DNA of 64,000 nucleotides, taken from positions 1,798,001 through 1,862,000 of the forward strand of contig NZ_CP042828.1 in NCBI RefSeq assembly GCF_008000995.1, in the 5' to 3' direction. Below the pieces are notes generated by a model that was not told the origin of the DNA, ran no database searches, and saw nothing but the letters and a program-made list of their open reading frames with translations. This stretch comes from Ruania zhangjianzhongii. GTDB lineage: Bacteria > Actinomycetota > Actinomycetes > Actinomycetales > Beutenbergiaceae. The position numbers and the translations under genes are program-made. Shown here piece by piece: positions 25,996 through 34,912 of this stretch (position 1 is the first letter of the stretch; each line of letters opens with the position of its first letter).

Positions 25996-27698
25996 CAGAA
26001 CATCGAGTACAGCTGTGACAGGGGCAGTGCGGCGGCCGGTGCCGGTTCCACCAGGTCACCGTCGATCCGGATCTCGAAGGTGTCGGGCCTGATGTCGATC
26101 CGGGGGAGAGCATCGTTGTTGCGCATGTGCGACTTGCCGATCTCGCGGGTGGCGGAGATGGGTGCGAGGCGGCGGCGCAGGCCCAGCCGATCGGCGAGCC
26201 CGTCCGCGATCGCTGCGGGGGAGACGAACGCCACCGAGGTGTCGGCTGCGATGGCATCCCCGAATGCGGGGCGCTGCAGCACCGGTTGCGGGGTCGGGAT
26301 CGAGGCGTTCGGATCGCCGAGGGCGGCCCACGCGATCGCACCGCCCTTGATCACCAGGTCGGGCCGGCTGCCGAAGAAGCGCGGGTCCCACAGCACCAGG
26401 TCGGCGAGCTTGCCCGGCTCGATCGATCCGATCTGCGCGTCCACTCCGTGCGCGATGGCCGGGTTGATCGTGTACTTGGCGACGTAGCGCCGGGCGCGCT
26501 CGTTGTCGGCGGGCTCAGCGCTGCTGAGCGGACCGCGGCGGTGCTTCATCACATGCGCCACCTGCCAGGTGCGAGTGATGACCTCCCCGATTCGCCCCAT
26601 CGCCTGCGCGTCGGAGGAGGTGATGGAGATGGCGCCCAGGTCGTGCAGGATGTCCTCGGCGGCGATGGTGCTCGCCCGGATGCGTGACTCCGCGAACGCC
26701 AGATCCTCGGGGACCGAGGGGTTGAGGTGGTGGCAGACCATCAGCATGTCCAGATGCTCGGCCACCGTGTTCACGGTGTGCGGCAGCGTCGGGTTCGTCG
26801 ACCCGGGGATCACGTGCTCAAGCGAGGCGATGGTGAGGATGTCGGGCGCATGCCCACCTCCGGCGCCCTCCACGTGATAGGCGTGGATGCTCCGGCCGCC
26901 GATGGCATCGATCGTCGACTGGACGAACCCGGCTTCGTTCAGGGAGTCCGAGTGAAGCGCCACCTGCAGCCCCCACTCGTGCGCCGCCCGGAGAGAGGCG
27001 TCGATCGCGGCGGGGGTCGAGCCCCAGTCCTCGTGCACCTTCAGCCCGCCCGCGCCGGCGAGTGCCTGCTCGGCGAGGGCCGCACTGCTGACCGTGTTGC
27101 CCTTGCCGAGCAGCAGCACGTTCAGCGGGAGCGGGTCGAGGGCGCGCAGCAACTGCCGCAGGTGCCAGGCGCCGGGAGTGACAGTGGTGGCCTTCGACCC
27201 CTCGGACGGGCCCGTGCCGCCACCGGCCACGGTCGTCAGGCCGGTGGCGAGTGCCTCGTGCAGGGCACAGGGGGACAGCAGGTGCACATGCGGGTCGAAC
27301 CCGCCCGCGGTGAGAATGCGTCCCTCGCCGGAGATGACGTCGGTGCAGGGCCCGATGATGAGGTCGGGGTGAACACCGTCGGCGATGTCCGGGTTCCCGG
27401 CCCGGCCGATCGCGACGATCCGCCCGTCCCGCAGGCCGACATCGGCGCGGACGACGCCCCACCAGTCGAGCACGACGGCGCCCGTCACCACCGTGTCGAG
27501 GGCGCCCTCGGCGCGGGTCCGGGTCGACTGCGCCATCGACTCCCGGATGCTTTTACCGCCGCCGAAGACGGCTTCATCACCGCCGATGCAGTGGTCCTCG
27601 GTGATCTCGACCCACAGGTCGGTGTCACCCAGGCGCACCTGGTCACCGGTGCTGGGGCCGTACAGCGCCGCGTAGCGCTCGCGGTCGATGTGCACCAT
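25995..27698 (-). CDS. ureC: Urease alpha subunit
   Basis: The catalytic subunit, hydrolysing urea to ammonia and carbamate with two nickel ions. At 567 residues it is full length. Metal and catalytic motifs are intact: the first His pair in [12 protein letters not shown] (near residue 135), the lysine to be carbamylated in [14 protein letters not shown] (near 218), the His of [14 protein letters not shown], the flap Cys-His in [14 protein letters not shown], and the Asp in [13 protein letters not shown]. The start overlaps the ureB stop (ATGA). The three separate subunit genes are the usual bacterial arrangement. Confidence 0.98.
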   Translation of the reverse strand: MVHIDRERYAALYGPSTGDQVRLGDTDLWVEITEDHCIGGDEAVFGGGKSIRESMAQSTRTRAEGALDTVVTGAVVLDWWGVVRADVGLRDGRIVAIGRAGNPDIADGVHPDLIIGPCTDVISGEGRILTAGGFDPHVHLLSPCALHEALATGLTTVAGGGTGPSEGSKATTVTPGAWHLRQLLRALDPLPLNVLLLGKGNTVSSAALAEQALAGAGGLKVHEDWGSTPAAIDASLRAAHEWGLQVALHSDSLNEAGFVQSTIDAIGGRSIHAYHVEGAGGGHAPDILTIASLEHVIPGSTNPTLPHTVNTVAEHLDMLMVCHHLNPSVPEDLAFAESRIRASTIAAEDILHDLGAISITSSDAQAMGRIGEVITRTWQVAHVMKHRRGPLSSAEPADNERARRYVAKYTINPAIAHGVDAQIGSIEPGKLADLVLWDPRFFGSRPDLVIKGGAIAWAALGDPNASIPTPQPVLQRPAFGDAIAADTSVAFVSPAAIADGLADRLGLRRRLAPISATREIGKSHMRNNDALPRIDIRPDTFEIRIDGDLVEPAPAAALPLSQLYSMF

Positions 27699-28027
27699 CA
27701 GCCCTCCTGCTTGTTCCGCTGGATGCCGGGCACCCGGCGCGAGCCACGTAGGGCGACCAGTGCGACCTCTCGGCTCACCCCCGGCTCGAATCGCTGCGAG
27801 GTGCCCGCCGGGACGTCCAACCGGAAGCCGTGTGCGGCTGTCCGGTCGAACCGGAGCGTGGCGTTGGCGTCCGGGAGGTGGAGGTGCGAGCCCACCTGCA
27901 CGGGGCGGTCGCCGCTGTTGGTGACCACCAGGAGAAGGCGTTCGTCCGGAGTGCGGTCGGCGTTGAGCTCGATCGTCCCGGGAGCGACGCGGACCGCGCC
28001 CGGGCCGGAGGTGCCGTGACTGGACAT
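27698..28027 (-). CDS. ureB: Urease beta subunit
   Basis: A structural subunit of the urease trimer, 109 residues. Family blocks are [61 protein letters not shown] and [18 protein letters not shown]. The ATG at 28027 has a GGAG-rich site upstream (GGAGACCCC), 8 bases after ureA. It overlaps ureC by one base. Confidence 0.97.
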   Translation of the reverse strand: MSSHGTSGPGAVRVAPGTIELNADRTPDERLLLVVTNSGDRPVQVGSHLHLPDANATLRFDRTAAHGFRLDVPAGTSQRFEPGVSREVALVALRGSRRVPGIQRNKQEG

Positions 28028-28035
28028 GGGGTCTC

Positions 28036-28338
28036 CTAGGGGATCGGGTGGTGCAGGGTGACGAGCTTGCGCCCGTCCGGGAAGGTGGCCTCGACCTGGA
28101 CGTCGGTGAGCATCTCTGCCACGCCGTCCATCACGTCCTCTCGCGTCAGCACCTGCCGGCCCTCGGACATGAGGGCGGCCACATCTGCGCCGTCGCGGGC
28201 CCGTTCGAGCACCCAGGTCGAGAGCAGCGCGACCGTCTCCGGGTGATTGAGTCGGACTCCACGCGCCAGCCGGTCGCGCGCGACCATCCCGGCCACGGCG
28301 AGCAGCAGCTTCTCGGAGTCTGCCGGGGTCAGGCGCAC
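28036..28338 (-). CDS. ureA: Urease gamma subunit
   Basis: The smallest urease subunit, 100 residues, the standard length. [20 protein letters not shown] opens the protein; [20 protein letters not shown] and [23 protein letters not shown] are diagnostic. GTG at 28338 is chosen, with a GGGGG site 8 bases upstream; the frame stays open for another 25 codons into the end of urtE, but those codons are not conserved sequence. It is the first urease gene after the urea importer. Confidence 0.96.
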   Translation of the reverse strand: MRLTPADSEKLLLAVAGMVARDRLARGVRLNHPETVALLSTWVLERARDGADVAALMSEGRQVLTREDVMDGVAEMLTDVQVEATFPDGRKLVTLHHPIP

Positions 28339-28366
28339 AGTGCCCCCTTGCGGGCCGATGATGTGG

Positions 28367-29062
28367 TCACAGCGCCATCGCCCCCCGAGCGCCGTCGATC
28401 GCCCCGGCACCACCGGGAGCGCGGTGGGTGAGGTGGCCGGAGGCCATCACCAGATACTCCTCAGCGTGCTCGACTGCGTAGCCGATGTGCTGCTCGACGA
28501 GCAGCACGGAGAGGTCGCCGGTCTCGCGCAGCGCGGTGATGGCGGCGTAGATCTCGCGGACCACGTTCGGCTGGATGCCCTCGGTGGGTTCGTCCAGCAG
28601 GAGCAGTCGGGGCCCGGTGACCAGGGCGCGGGCGATGGCCAGCTGCTGGCGCTGACCGCCCGAGAGCAGGCCCGCCTGCCGGGACAGCAGCGGGCCGAGC
28701 GCTGGGAAGAGATCCAGCGCCTCGTTCGTGCGGCGCCGGCCTGCCGCACCGTAGGCGTCGGCAACCACCTGCAGGTTCTCGCGCGAGGTGAGCTGCCCGA
28801 AGGACTGCTGCCCCTGCGGGACGTAGGCGATGCCGTGGCGGATGCGGCGGTGGGTGGGCCAGGTGGTCACGTCCGTGCCGGCGAGCCGCACTGTCCCGCC
28901 TCGCACCGGCAACAGTCCGAGCACAGCCCGCAGCAGTGTGGTCTTCCCGGCCCCGTTGTGACCCAGCACCGAGGTGAGGCCGCCGTGGGTGACGGTGAGG
29001 TTGACGTCGTGGACGACGTCGGCACGTCCGTATCCGGTGCTCACACCGGCCAGCTCCAGCAT
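28367..29062 (-). CDS. urtE: Urea ABC transporter ATP-binding protein UrtE
   Basis: One of the two branched-chain-amino-acid-type (LivF-like) ATPases of the urea importer, 231 residues. Walker [11 protein letters not shown]-loop YVPQGQQSF, signature [13 protein letters not shown], Walker [12 protein letters not shown] and the switch His in LLVEQHIG are all present. The phrase [17 protein letters not shown] is typical of UrtE. The ATG shares bases with the urtD stop; an upstream frame extension is a shadow of urtD. Confidence 0.93.
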   Translation of the reverse strand: MLELAGVSTGYGRADVVHDVNLTVTHGGLTSVLGHNGAGKTTLLRAVLGLLPVRGGTVRLAGTDVTTWPTHRRIRHGIAYVPQGQQSFGQLTSRENLQVVADAYGAAGRRRTNEALDLFPALGPLLSRQAGLLSGGQRQQLAIARALVTGPRLLLLDEPTEGIQPNVVREIYAAITALRETGDLSVLLVEQHIGYAVEHAEEYLVMASGHLTHRAPGGAGAIDGARGAMAL

Positions 29063-29883
29063 CACGACCTCCCTTCCGCTGCCGGGTCGCCGAGGTAGAC
29101 CTCGACGACCGCCGGGTCCTGCTGGACCTCGGCGACCGTGCCCTCGGCGAGCACCTGGCCCTGATGCATGACCGTCACCGAGTCCGCGAACGAGCGCAGG
29201 AACTCCATGTCGTGCTCGACCACCACGACCACCCGCTGGGAACCGATGCGGCGCAGCAGCTCGCCCGTCTCCTCCCGCTCGGCGTGGGTCATCCCGGCAA
29301 CGGGTTCGTCCAGCAGCACCAGGTGGGCATCCTGCACCAGCAGCATCCCGATCTCGAGCCACTGCTTCTGGCCGTGCGCCAGCACGCCCGCCGCGGTGTG
29401 GCGGTGCCGGGCCAGGCCGATCAGCTCCAACGCCTGCTCGACGGCCTCCGGGGTCTCCCTACGGCGGCGCAGCAGCGTCATCGGTGTGCGACGGGCACCG
29501 GCGGCGATATCGAGGTTCTGCAGCACGGTGAGCTCCTCGAAGACGCTCGCGGTCTGGAAGGTGCGCCCCACACCCTGCCGAGCGATCCGGTGCGTACTGC
29601 GGCCGAGCAGCTCGGTTCCGCCGAACCGGGCGGATCCGGTGGCGGCGACCAGGCCGGTGGCGGCATCGATGAGCGTGGTCTTCCCGGCCCCGTTTGGTCC
29701 GATGAGGAAGCGGAGGTCGCCCTGCGTCACGGTCAGGTCGACGTCACGGACGGCCACGAAACCACCGAAGGTGACCCGCAGGTCGCGGATCTCGAGGTAG
29801 TCGTGGCGGAACCTGTTGGTGTCGGTCCCCAGGAGTGCTTCGGCGCTCGCGAGGTCGATCTGCTCGCCGGCGGCGTCGGTCAC
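29062..29883 (-). CDS. urtD: Urea ABC transporter ATP-binding protein UrtD
   Basis: The LivG-like ATPase partner, 273 residues. Walker [33 protein letters not shown] (Q-loop), Walker B LVLLDEPVAGM and the H-loop VVEHDMEFLR are present. The signature is degenerate (LAHGQKQWLEIGM), as usual for this subunit, so activity depends on pairing with UrtE. The start GTG at 29883 overlaps the urtC stop (GTGA). Confidence 0.93.
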   Translation of the reverse strand: MTDAAGEQIDLASAEALLGTDTNRFRHDYLEIRDLRVTFGGFVAVRDVDLTVTQGDLRFLIGPNGAGKTTLIDAATGLVAATGSARFGGTELLGRSTHRIARQGVGRTFQTASVFEELTVLQNLDIAAGARRTPMTLLRRRRETPEAVEQALELIGLARHRHTAAGVLAHGQKQWLEIGMLLVQDAHLVLLDEPVAGMTHAEREETGELLRRIGSQRVVVVVEHDMEFLRSFADSVTVMHQGQVLAEGTVAEVQQDPAVVEVYLGDPAAEGRS

Positions 29884-30995
29884 GAGGTTCTCCCTTCCGG
29901 TCGTGCGTCGGGTTCTGGCTCGGTGGCGGGTGCGGGGGCGCCGTCGTCGCCCGAGGAGGCGGCTGCGCGTCGCCGCCGGACGATCGAGGCCAGGCCGTCC
30001 GGGAGGAAGGCGATGACGCCGAGGAACAGGGCGCCCTGGAAGTACGTCCACGCGGACGGGAACTGCTCGGCCACCGAGGTCTCCGCCCAGCTCACTGCGA
30101 TCGACCCCAGCACCGGGCCGAGGAGGGTGGCGCGGCCACCGATCGCGACACCGATGAGGAAGCCGATCGAGGGGACCACGCCGACGTCGGTCGGGGAGAT
30201 GATGCCCACGATCGGCACTAACAGCGCGCCCCCGACGGCGGCCATCACTGCCGCGAGGATGTAGACGACGGTCTTCACCGCGGCCGGGTCGTAGCCGAGG
30301 AAGCGCACCCGGTCCTCCGCATCCCGGACCGCGACCAGCAGCTCGCCGAAACGCGAGACCATCAGCTGGCGAGCGATCACCACCATCACCAGCAGCACAC
30401 CGGCGGCGATGATGAACAGCATCCGCTGGTTCACCGGGTCGGTCAGGTCGTAGCCGAAGAAGGCCCGGAAGCCGTTCAGGCCGTTCGTACCACCGGTGGT
30501 CTGTTGCTGGCCGATGAGCAGGATCGCGAACGCCGCCGCCAGCGCCTGGGAGAGGATGGCGAAGTAGGCCCCGCGCACCCGGCGGGTGAAGATGGCCCAC
30601 CCCAGAGCAGCCGCGAGCGTGGCCGGGACGAGCACGATCAGCACCAGGGTCATCACCGGCGAGCGCATCGGCTCCCACCACCACGGCACCTGCCCGGTGC
30701 CGTACAGGGTCATGAAGTCCGGCACTCCGGCCGGACCGGCGTCGGCGAGCTTGAGGTGCATCGCCATCACGTAGGCACCCAGGCCGAAGTACAGACCCTG
30801 ACCGAGGGTGAGCAGTCCGCCGCGGCCCCAGGCCAGGCCGATGCCGACCGCCACCATCGCCACGCAGAGGAAACGTGCGAGCAGGCTGAGCCGGAACGGG
30901 GACAGGGCGATCGGCGCCACAGCGAACAGCAGGATCGCCGCGAACGCGAGCAGGACCAGCGGGGCGGTGCGGCCGGTGGTGAGGATGCGGATCAT
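29880..30995 (-). CDS. urtC: Urea ABC transporter permease UrtC
   Basis: A LivM-like inner-membrane permease of about 371 residues with about ten helices; GRGGLLTLGQGLYFGLGAYV is the conserved loop and GGALLVPIVGIISPTDVGVV is typical of UrtC. GAGGAGG 8 bases before ATG 30995 fixes the start; a longer open frame (to 31085) adds only a repetitive R-N-E-A-P segment. The C-terminal tail beyond FLPDGLASIVRRRR is Pro- and acid-rich. Confidence 0.93.
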   Translation of the reverse strand: MIRILTTGRTAPLVLLAFAAILLFAVAPIALSPFRLSLLARFLCVAMVAVGIGLAWGRGGLLTLGQGLYFGLGAYVMAMHLKLADAGPAGVPDFMTLYGTGQVPWWWEPMRSPVMTLVLIVLVPATLAAALGWAIFTRRVRGAYFAILSQALAAAFAILLIGQQQTTGGTNGLNGFRAFFGYDLTDPVNQRMLFIIAAGVLLVMVVIARQLMVSRFGELLVAVRDAEDRVRFLGYDPAAVKTVVYILAAVMAAVGGALLVPIVGIISPTDVGVVPSIGFLIGVAIGGRATLLGPVLGSIAVSWAETSVAEQFPSAWTYFQGALFLGVIAFLPDGLASIVRRRRAAASSGDDGAPAPATEPEPDARPEGRTS

Positions 30996-31081
30996 GCCAG
31001 TCCTCCTCTCGCGTGAGGGCTGCGGTGCCTCGCTCCGGGGTGCCTCGTTCCTCGGCGCCCCTCCGCGGGGGCTCCTCGCGC

Positions 31082-31966
31082 TCACGCCAGGCTCCTTGTC
31101 CTCGTGACCAGCAGTCCCTGCGGCCGCACCTGCAGGAACGCGATGATCACCACGAACACCAGCACCTTGGCGATCGAGGCGGTCGTGGAGAACTCGAAGA
31201 ACGCCTGCATCAGCCCCAGCGCGGCCGCCGCGATCACGGTGCCCTTGATGTGACCGATGCCGCCGACGACGACCACCAGGAAGGCATCGACGATGTAGCT
31301 CATCCCGAGGTTCGGCCCGGTCGATCCCAGCAGGGTCACAGCGACACCGGCGATCCCGGCCAGACCGGACCCGATGAAGAAGGTGGTCCGGTCGGTGGCA
31401 CGGGAGGAGATCCCGGACGCCTCGGCCAGGTCACGGTTCTGGACGACGGCGCGGATCCGCCGTCCGAGCGAGGTCGAGCGCAGCACCACGGCCAGTGCGA
31501 GGACGCTCACGATCGCGACGGCCAGGATGAACAGTCGCGTCTTCGGCAGCGCCAGGCCACCGATGCTGACGGCGCCCGTGAGCCATGTGGGGATGCTGAC
31601 GTCGACGTTCGGGGCGCCGAAGACGTCGCGTGCCACCTGCTGCAGCAGCAGCGCGACCCCCCAGGTGACCAGCAGGGTGTCCAGCGGACGGTGGTACATC
31701 CGTCGGATGAGCGTTGCCTCGAGGATCAGCCCTAGGACCCCGCCGACCAGGAATCCGACCGGTAGGGCCACGAGCAGGCTGACATCGGCGCTACCGACGA
31801 GTGCCTGGGTGACGAAGGCGGTGTAGGCGCCGGCCATCATGAACTCGCCGTGGGCCATGTTGATCACGCCCATCTGCCCGAACGTCAGCGCGAGGCCGAG
31901 TGCTGCGAGCAGGAGGACTGATCCGAGGCTCAGGCCCGCGAAGAGCTGGGGAAGGAGGAGATCCAT
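31082..31966 (-). CDS. urtB: Urea ABC transporter permease UrtB
   Basis: A LivH-like permease of 294 residues and about eight helices. ALGLALTFGQMGVINMAHGE gives the family loop, followed by MYHRPLDTLLVTWGVALLLQQ and GSTGPNLGMSYIVDAFLVVVVGG, which are characteristic of UrtB. It begins 4 bases after the urtA stop; the 86 bases between it and urtC form the largest gap within the array. Confidence 0.95.
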   Translation of the reverse strand: MDLLLPQLFAGLSLGSVLLLAALGLALTFGQMGVINMAHGEFMMAGAYTAFVTQALVGSADVSLLVALPVGFLVGGVLGLILEATLIRRMYHRPLDTLLVTWGVALLLQQVARDVFGAPNVDVSIPTWLTGAVSIGGLALPKTRLFILAVAIVSVLALAVVLRSTSLGRRIRAVVQNRDLAEASGISSRATDRTTFFIGSGLAGIAGVAVTLLGSTGPNLGMSYIVDAFLVVVVGGIGHIKGTVIAAAALGLMQAFFEFSTTASIAKVLVFVVIIAFLQVRPQGLLVTRTRSLA

Positions 31967-31970
31967 CAGG

Positions 31971-33230
31971 TCAGCTCAGGTCCTCGGCCCAGTCGTATCC
32001 CTCGAGGAACGGGTCGGGCTCGATCGGTTCGCCGGAGGTCCACTCGGTGTGGATCAGTCCGTCGGGTCCGATCCGCCCGATCAGGGAGGTCTTGGAGATG
32101 TGCTGGTTCTCGCCGTTGACGGTCACCAGGCCCTCCGGGGCATCGAAGGTGACCCCGTCGGCGACGGTCTGGATGTCCTCGACGGCGAACGACTCGGCCT
32201 CCTCGACCATCGCCCGCCACAGGTAGAGGGAGGTGTAGGCGGCCTCCATCGGGTCGGAGGTGACCCGGTCCTCGCCGTACTCGGCCTGGAAGGCCTCCAC
32301 GAACGCCTCGTTCTCCGGGGTGTCCACGGTCTGGTAGTAGTTCCAGGCCGTGAGCTGGCCCTCGACGTTCCCGACGCCGATCCCGCCGATCTCTTCCTCG
32401 GCGATGGACACCGAGAGCACCGGCATCTCCTCGGCACTCAGGCCGGAGTTGGTGTACTCGCGGAAGAACGCCACGTTGGAGTCGCCGTTGAGGGTGTTGA
32501 AGACGGCGTCGGCACCGGCCGCGCTGACCTGGTTGACGATCGTGGAGAAGTCGGTGTGGCCCAGCGGGGCATACTCCTCGCCGAGGATCTCGATGCCGTG
32601 CTCCTCGGCGTAAGCGTTGATGATCCGGTTGGCGGTCCGGGGGAAGACGTAGTCCGAGCCGACGAGGAAGAGGGACTCCACGCCTTCCTCGACCAGGTAG
32701 TCCAGCGCCGGCACGATCTGCTGATTGGTGGTGGCGCCGGTGTAGAAGATGTTCGGCGATGCCTCCAGTCCCTCGTACTGCACCGGGTAGAACAGCAGCG
32801 AGTCGTTCGACTCGAAGACCGGCAGCATCGCCTGCCGGGAGGCGGAGGTCCAGCCGCCGAAGACAGCGGCGACGCAGTCGCTGGTGATCAGCTTGGTGGC
32901 GCGCTCGGCGAAGACGGCAGGCTCGGACTGGCCGTCCTCGGTGACGATCTCGAGCTCGTGACCGAGGACTCCGCCGTCGGCGTTGATCTCGGCAGCAGCG
33001 AGCTGGAGCGAGTCGTGGACGGTCTGCTCCGAGATGGCCATGGTTCCGGAGAGGGAGTTCAGGAAGCCGATCGAGATGGTGTCCCCGGAGGTATCGACGC
33101 AGCTCTCACTGGCCGAGGAGCTCTGCGGGTCGGCGTCGGCGACCTGGGCGCCGCAGGCGCTCAGGGCGATGGCCGAGACGGTGAGCGAGAGGATGGCGAG
33201 CCTCGTGGTGCCGGTGGTGCGTGGACGCAT
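31971..33230 (-). CDS. urtA: Urea-binding lipoprotein UrtA
   Basis: The extracytoplasmic urea receptor, 419 residues. A lipoprotein signal (LAILSLTVSAIALSAC, acylated Cys26) precedes the binding domain: ISIGFLNSLSGTMAISEQTV, YPVQYEGLEASPNIFYTGAT, FLVGSDYVFPRTANRIINAY and NTLNGDSNVAFFREY are highly typical of UrtA. The start at ATG 33230 follows GGAGCACGCC. The frame is open for another 149 codons upstream through a decayed ArsR gene without a stop, but the signal peptide shows where the mature gene begins. It leads the urea module, with a 34-bp dyad 31 bases upstream. Confidence 0.96.
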   Translation of the reverse strand: MRPRTTGTTRLAILSLTVSAIALSACGAQVADADPQSSSASESCVDTSGDTISIGFLNSLSGTMAISEQTVHDSLQLAAAEINADGGVLGHELEIVTEDGQSEPAVFAERATKLITSDCVAAVFGGWTSASRQAMLPVFESNDSLLFYPVQYEGLEASPNIFYTGATTNQQIVPALDYLVEEGVESLFLVGSDYVFPRTANRIINAYAEEHGIEILGEEYAPLGHTDFSTIVNQVSAAGADAVFNTLNGDSNVAFFREYTNSGLSAEEMPVLSVSIAEEEIGGIGVGNVEGQLTAWNYYQTVDTPENEAFVEAFQAEYGEDRVTSDPMEAAYTSLYLWRAMVEEAESFAVEDIQTVADGVTFDAPEGLVTVNGENQHISKTSLIGRIGPDGLIHTEWTSGEPIEPDPFLEGYDWAEDLS

Positions 33231-33260
33231 GGCGTGCTCCGTTCGTGGCGTGCCCGTGGG

Positions 33261-33294
33261 GCTCTGCTTAGGTTCAGATGAACCTAAGCAGAGC
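33261..33294. promoter_or_regulatory. Perfect 34-bp palindrome upstream of urtA
   Basis: GCTCTGCTTAGGTTCA (33261-33276), two bases, and the exact reverse complement (33279-33294). It starts 31 bases before the urtA start codon, in the promoter or leader region of the urea uptake and urease array. A two-base spacer is too short for a comfortable RNA hairpin loop, and no T-run follows, so an operator for a dimeric repressor fits better than a terminator. The protein is unknown; no GTnAC-type GlnR boxes were noticed here. Confidence 0.7.
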
Positions 33295-33419
33295 GACGTG
33301 TCGCCGACGTCAGAGCGATGTAACGTTCCGGTTTCGTGATCCCCGGTGTCGCCCGGACAGGCGGGTGAGAGCCTCCGGTTGTGGCAGCCGCGCGCCCGGG
33401 CGGCCGGCTGGAGCCTGCG

Positions 33420-33640
33420 ACAGGACTCCGCGATCTCCCTGATCCGCGCCAGCCGGCGGTCCCAGCCGCGGCCGATGGTCTCCAGCCGGTCGGCCAGCCG
33501 GGTGAGCGTGGTGCCGAGCGCGCGGTAGCGCACCGCCCGGCCGCCACCCGGCTCCACGTCCACCTGCTCGACCAGGCCGACCGCCTCGAGCTGAGCCAGG
33601 TGCTTGGCGATCGCCTGGCGGCTGACGGTGGTGCAGGCCT
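33420..33640 (-). pseudogene. Decayed ArsR-family regulator
   Basis: The recognition helix and wing survive: TVSRQAIAKHLAQLEAVGLV, GGRAVRYRALGTTLTRLADR and RGWDRRLARIREIAES. This closely parallels the intact ArsR at 15.3-15.6 kb. The N-terminal helices are replaced by SRPBCC-derived sequence, there is no start codon of its own, and no stop before urtA. Confidence 0.8.
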
Positions 33641-33679
33641 CGTCGAGGATGCCGTCCAGGTCACCCCAGGTGAGCACGA

Positions 33680-33864
33680 GCTCGGCGGGGCCGCGCGACG
33701 TCCAACCGGATCGGGAAAGGGCGGTCCTCCCAGAGGAAGGAGCCCAGCGACCCGGCGCGCCACGCCTCCGGGAAATCCGAGGGGTGTCCCCACCAGGGCT
33801 CGATGTGCTCCGGTGCGGCGAGGGCGTCCCAGACTCGCTCGCGAGGGGCGTCGATGGTCGGGCA
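33680..33864 (-). pseudogene. Fragment of an SRPBCC-domain gene
   Basis: About 60 codons remain: TIDAPRERVWDALAAPEHIE, PWWGHPSDFPEAWRAGSLGS and FLWEDRPFPIRLD, the first half of an SRPBCC domain like the second domain of the protein at 15.6-16.6 kb. It is joined at its 5' side to the end of a NUDIX relic and at its 3' side to the ArsR relic, so the usual SRPBCC-ArsR order is preserved with internal deletions. Confidence 0.75.
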
Positions 33865-33869
33865 CCCCT

Positions 33870-34201
33870 GTCAGGTCAGCGGTGTAGTCGGTCGCCGCCA
33901 CCCGGGTGTCCGGCTCGTTGGCCGGGTCCTCGTCGTAGTACCCGAGCGGCCGCAGCCTGGCCTACCGGACGGTGAGCCCGAACTCTTCGTGGACCTCGCG
34001 CATTGCGGCCTGCGCCGCTGTCTCCCCTGGATCGAGCGTGCCACCCCGGCTCGTGTCGCGCTTGCGCACGGTGAGCAGCTCGGCGTCGCCATAGCCACGT
34101 CCGCCGGCGGCACCCTCACCCTCGCCCGTTCGCACGAAACAGACGCCGGCAATGGTCAGCACAGTCCTCACCGGTACAGTGGCAGCAGAAGCATTCGGCA
34201 C
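33870..34201 (-). pseudogene. NUDIX hydrolase with internal stop
   Basis: The frame from 34201 encodes VPVRTVLTIAGVCFVRTGEG and DAELLTVRKRDTSRGG, nearly identical to the intact NUDIX protein, but four residues (F, M, L, P) before the box are missing. After the box (TLDPGETAAQAAMREVHEEF) a TAG occurs at 33964-33962. The same frame continues beyond it with family-like sequence (ARLRPLGYYDEDPANEPDTR) to about 33870. The gene is therefore inactivated by a nonsense codon and truncated. It directly follows the ABC ATPase gene. Confidence 0.85.
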
Positions 34202-34210
34202 CCCGCCACG

Positions 34211-34912
34211 TTAGCGGCTGCGACCGTCATGCAGCTCGAGCATGTGGTCAGCGCGTCCGATCAGCAGCGGGTCGTGGGTGGACACCACCGCGGCGATGCC
34301 GCGGGCGTGGGTCAGCTCAGCGAGCAGATCCATGATGGTGGCGGCGGTAGCCGAGTCGAGCTGTCCGGTGGGTTCGTCCGCGATCAGGATCTCCGGGTTC
34401 GTCACCAGCGCCCGAGCGATCCCCACCCGCTGCTGCTGTCCACCGGACAACTCATACGGGCGCTGGTTCGCGTGACCATCCAGCCCCACCGCCGCGAGGA
34501 CCTCCGCCACCCGCTCGTCCCGCTCCGCCGGGGCCGTGCTGAGCAGCCGTAGCGGCACTTCCACGTTCTCCGCCGCGGACAGCACCGGGATCAGCCCGAA
34601 GGACTGGAAGATGAACGCCAGCACCGTGCGGCGCAGCTCGAGCGACTCGTTCTCCGGCATCGAGGACAGCTCCCGGTCACCGAGCAGCACCGAGCCGGAG
34701 GTGGGCCGGTCCAGTCCGCCGAGGATGTTCAGCAGGGTGGTCTTCCCGGACCCGGACGGGCCTCGCACCACCAGCAGCGTGCCCGGATGCACCTCGACGC
34801 TGACATCCTCCAGCGCGACCACATCCCTGCTAGGGGTGGCGAAGATCCGCCCGACCCCCTCGGCACGCAACGTGGTGGCCGTCGGCGCTCCAGCGGCAGC
34901 ATGTTTGCTCAC
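34211..34912 (-). CDS. ABC transporter ATPase, MacB/LolD type
   Basis: A 233-residue ATPase for an FtsX-type export or mechanotransmission system. Walker A GPSGSGKTTLL, Q-loop FIFQSFGLIP, signature LSGGQQQRVGIAR, Walker B ILIADEPTGQLD and the switch His in VSTHDPLL are complete. The start overlaps the preceding ATPase stop (ATGA). Its last 55 codons have a near-identical orphan copy at 21.3-21.5 kb. Confidence 0.93.
   Translation of the reverse strand: MSKHAAAGAPTATTLRAEGVGRIFATPSRDVVALEDVSVEVHPGTLLVVRGPSGSGKTTLLNILGGLDRPTSGSVLLGDRELSSMPENESLELRRTVLAFIFQSFGLIPVLSAAENVEVPLRLLSTAPAERDERVAEVLAAVGLDGHANQRPYELSGGQQQRVGIARALVTNPEILIADEPTGQLDSATAATIMDLLAELTHARGIAAVVSTHDPLLIGRADHMLELHDGRSR

Noticed and set aside
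29062-30684. 540-codon urtD reading frame
   Set aside because: The upstream 267 codons are an Arg/Gly/Pro-rich shadow of urtC; GTG 29883 overlapping the urtC stop begins the real ATPase.
31971-33677. A 568-residue ArsR-UrtA fusion protein
   Set aside because: A lipoprotein signal peptide begins at codon 150 of that frame with its own ribosome site, so the upstream part is a relic that happens to lack a stop.
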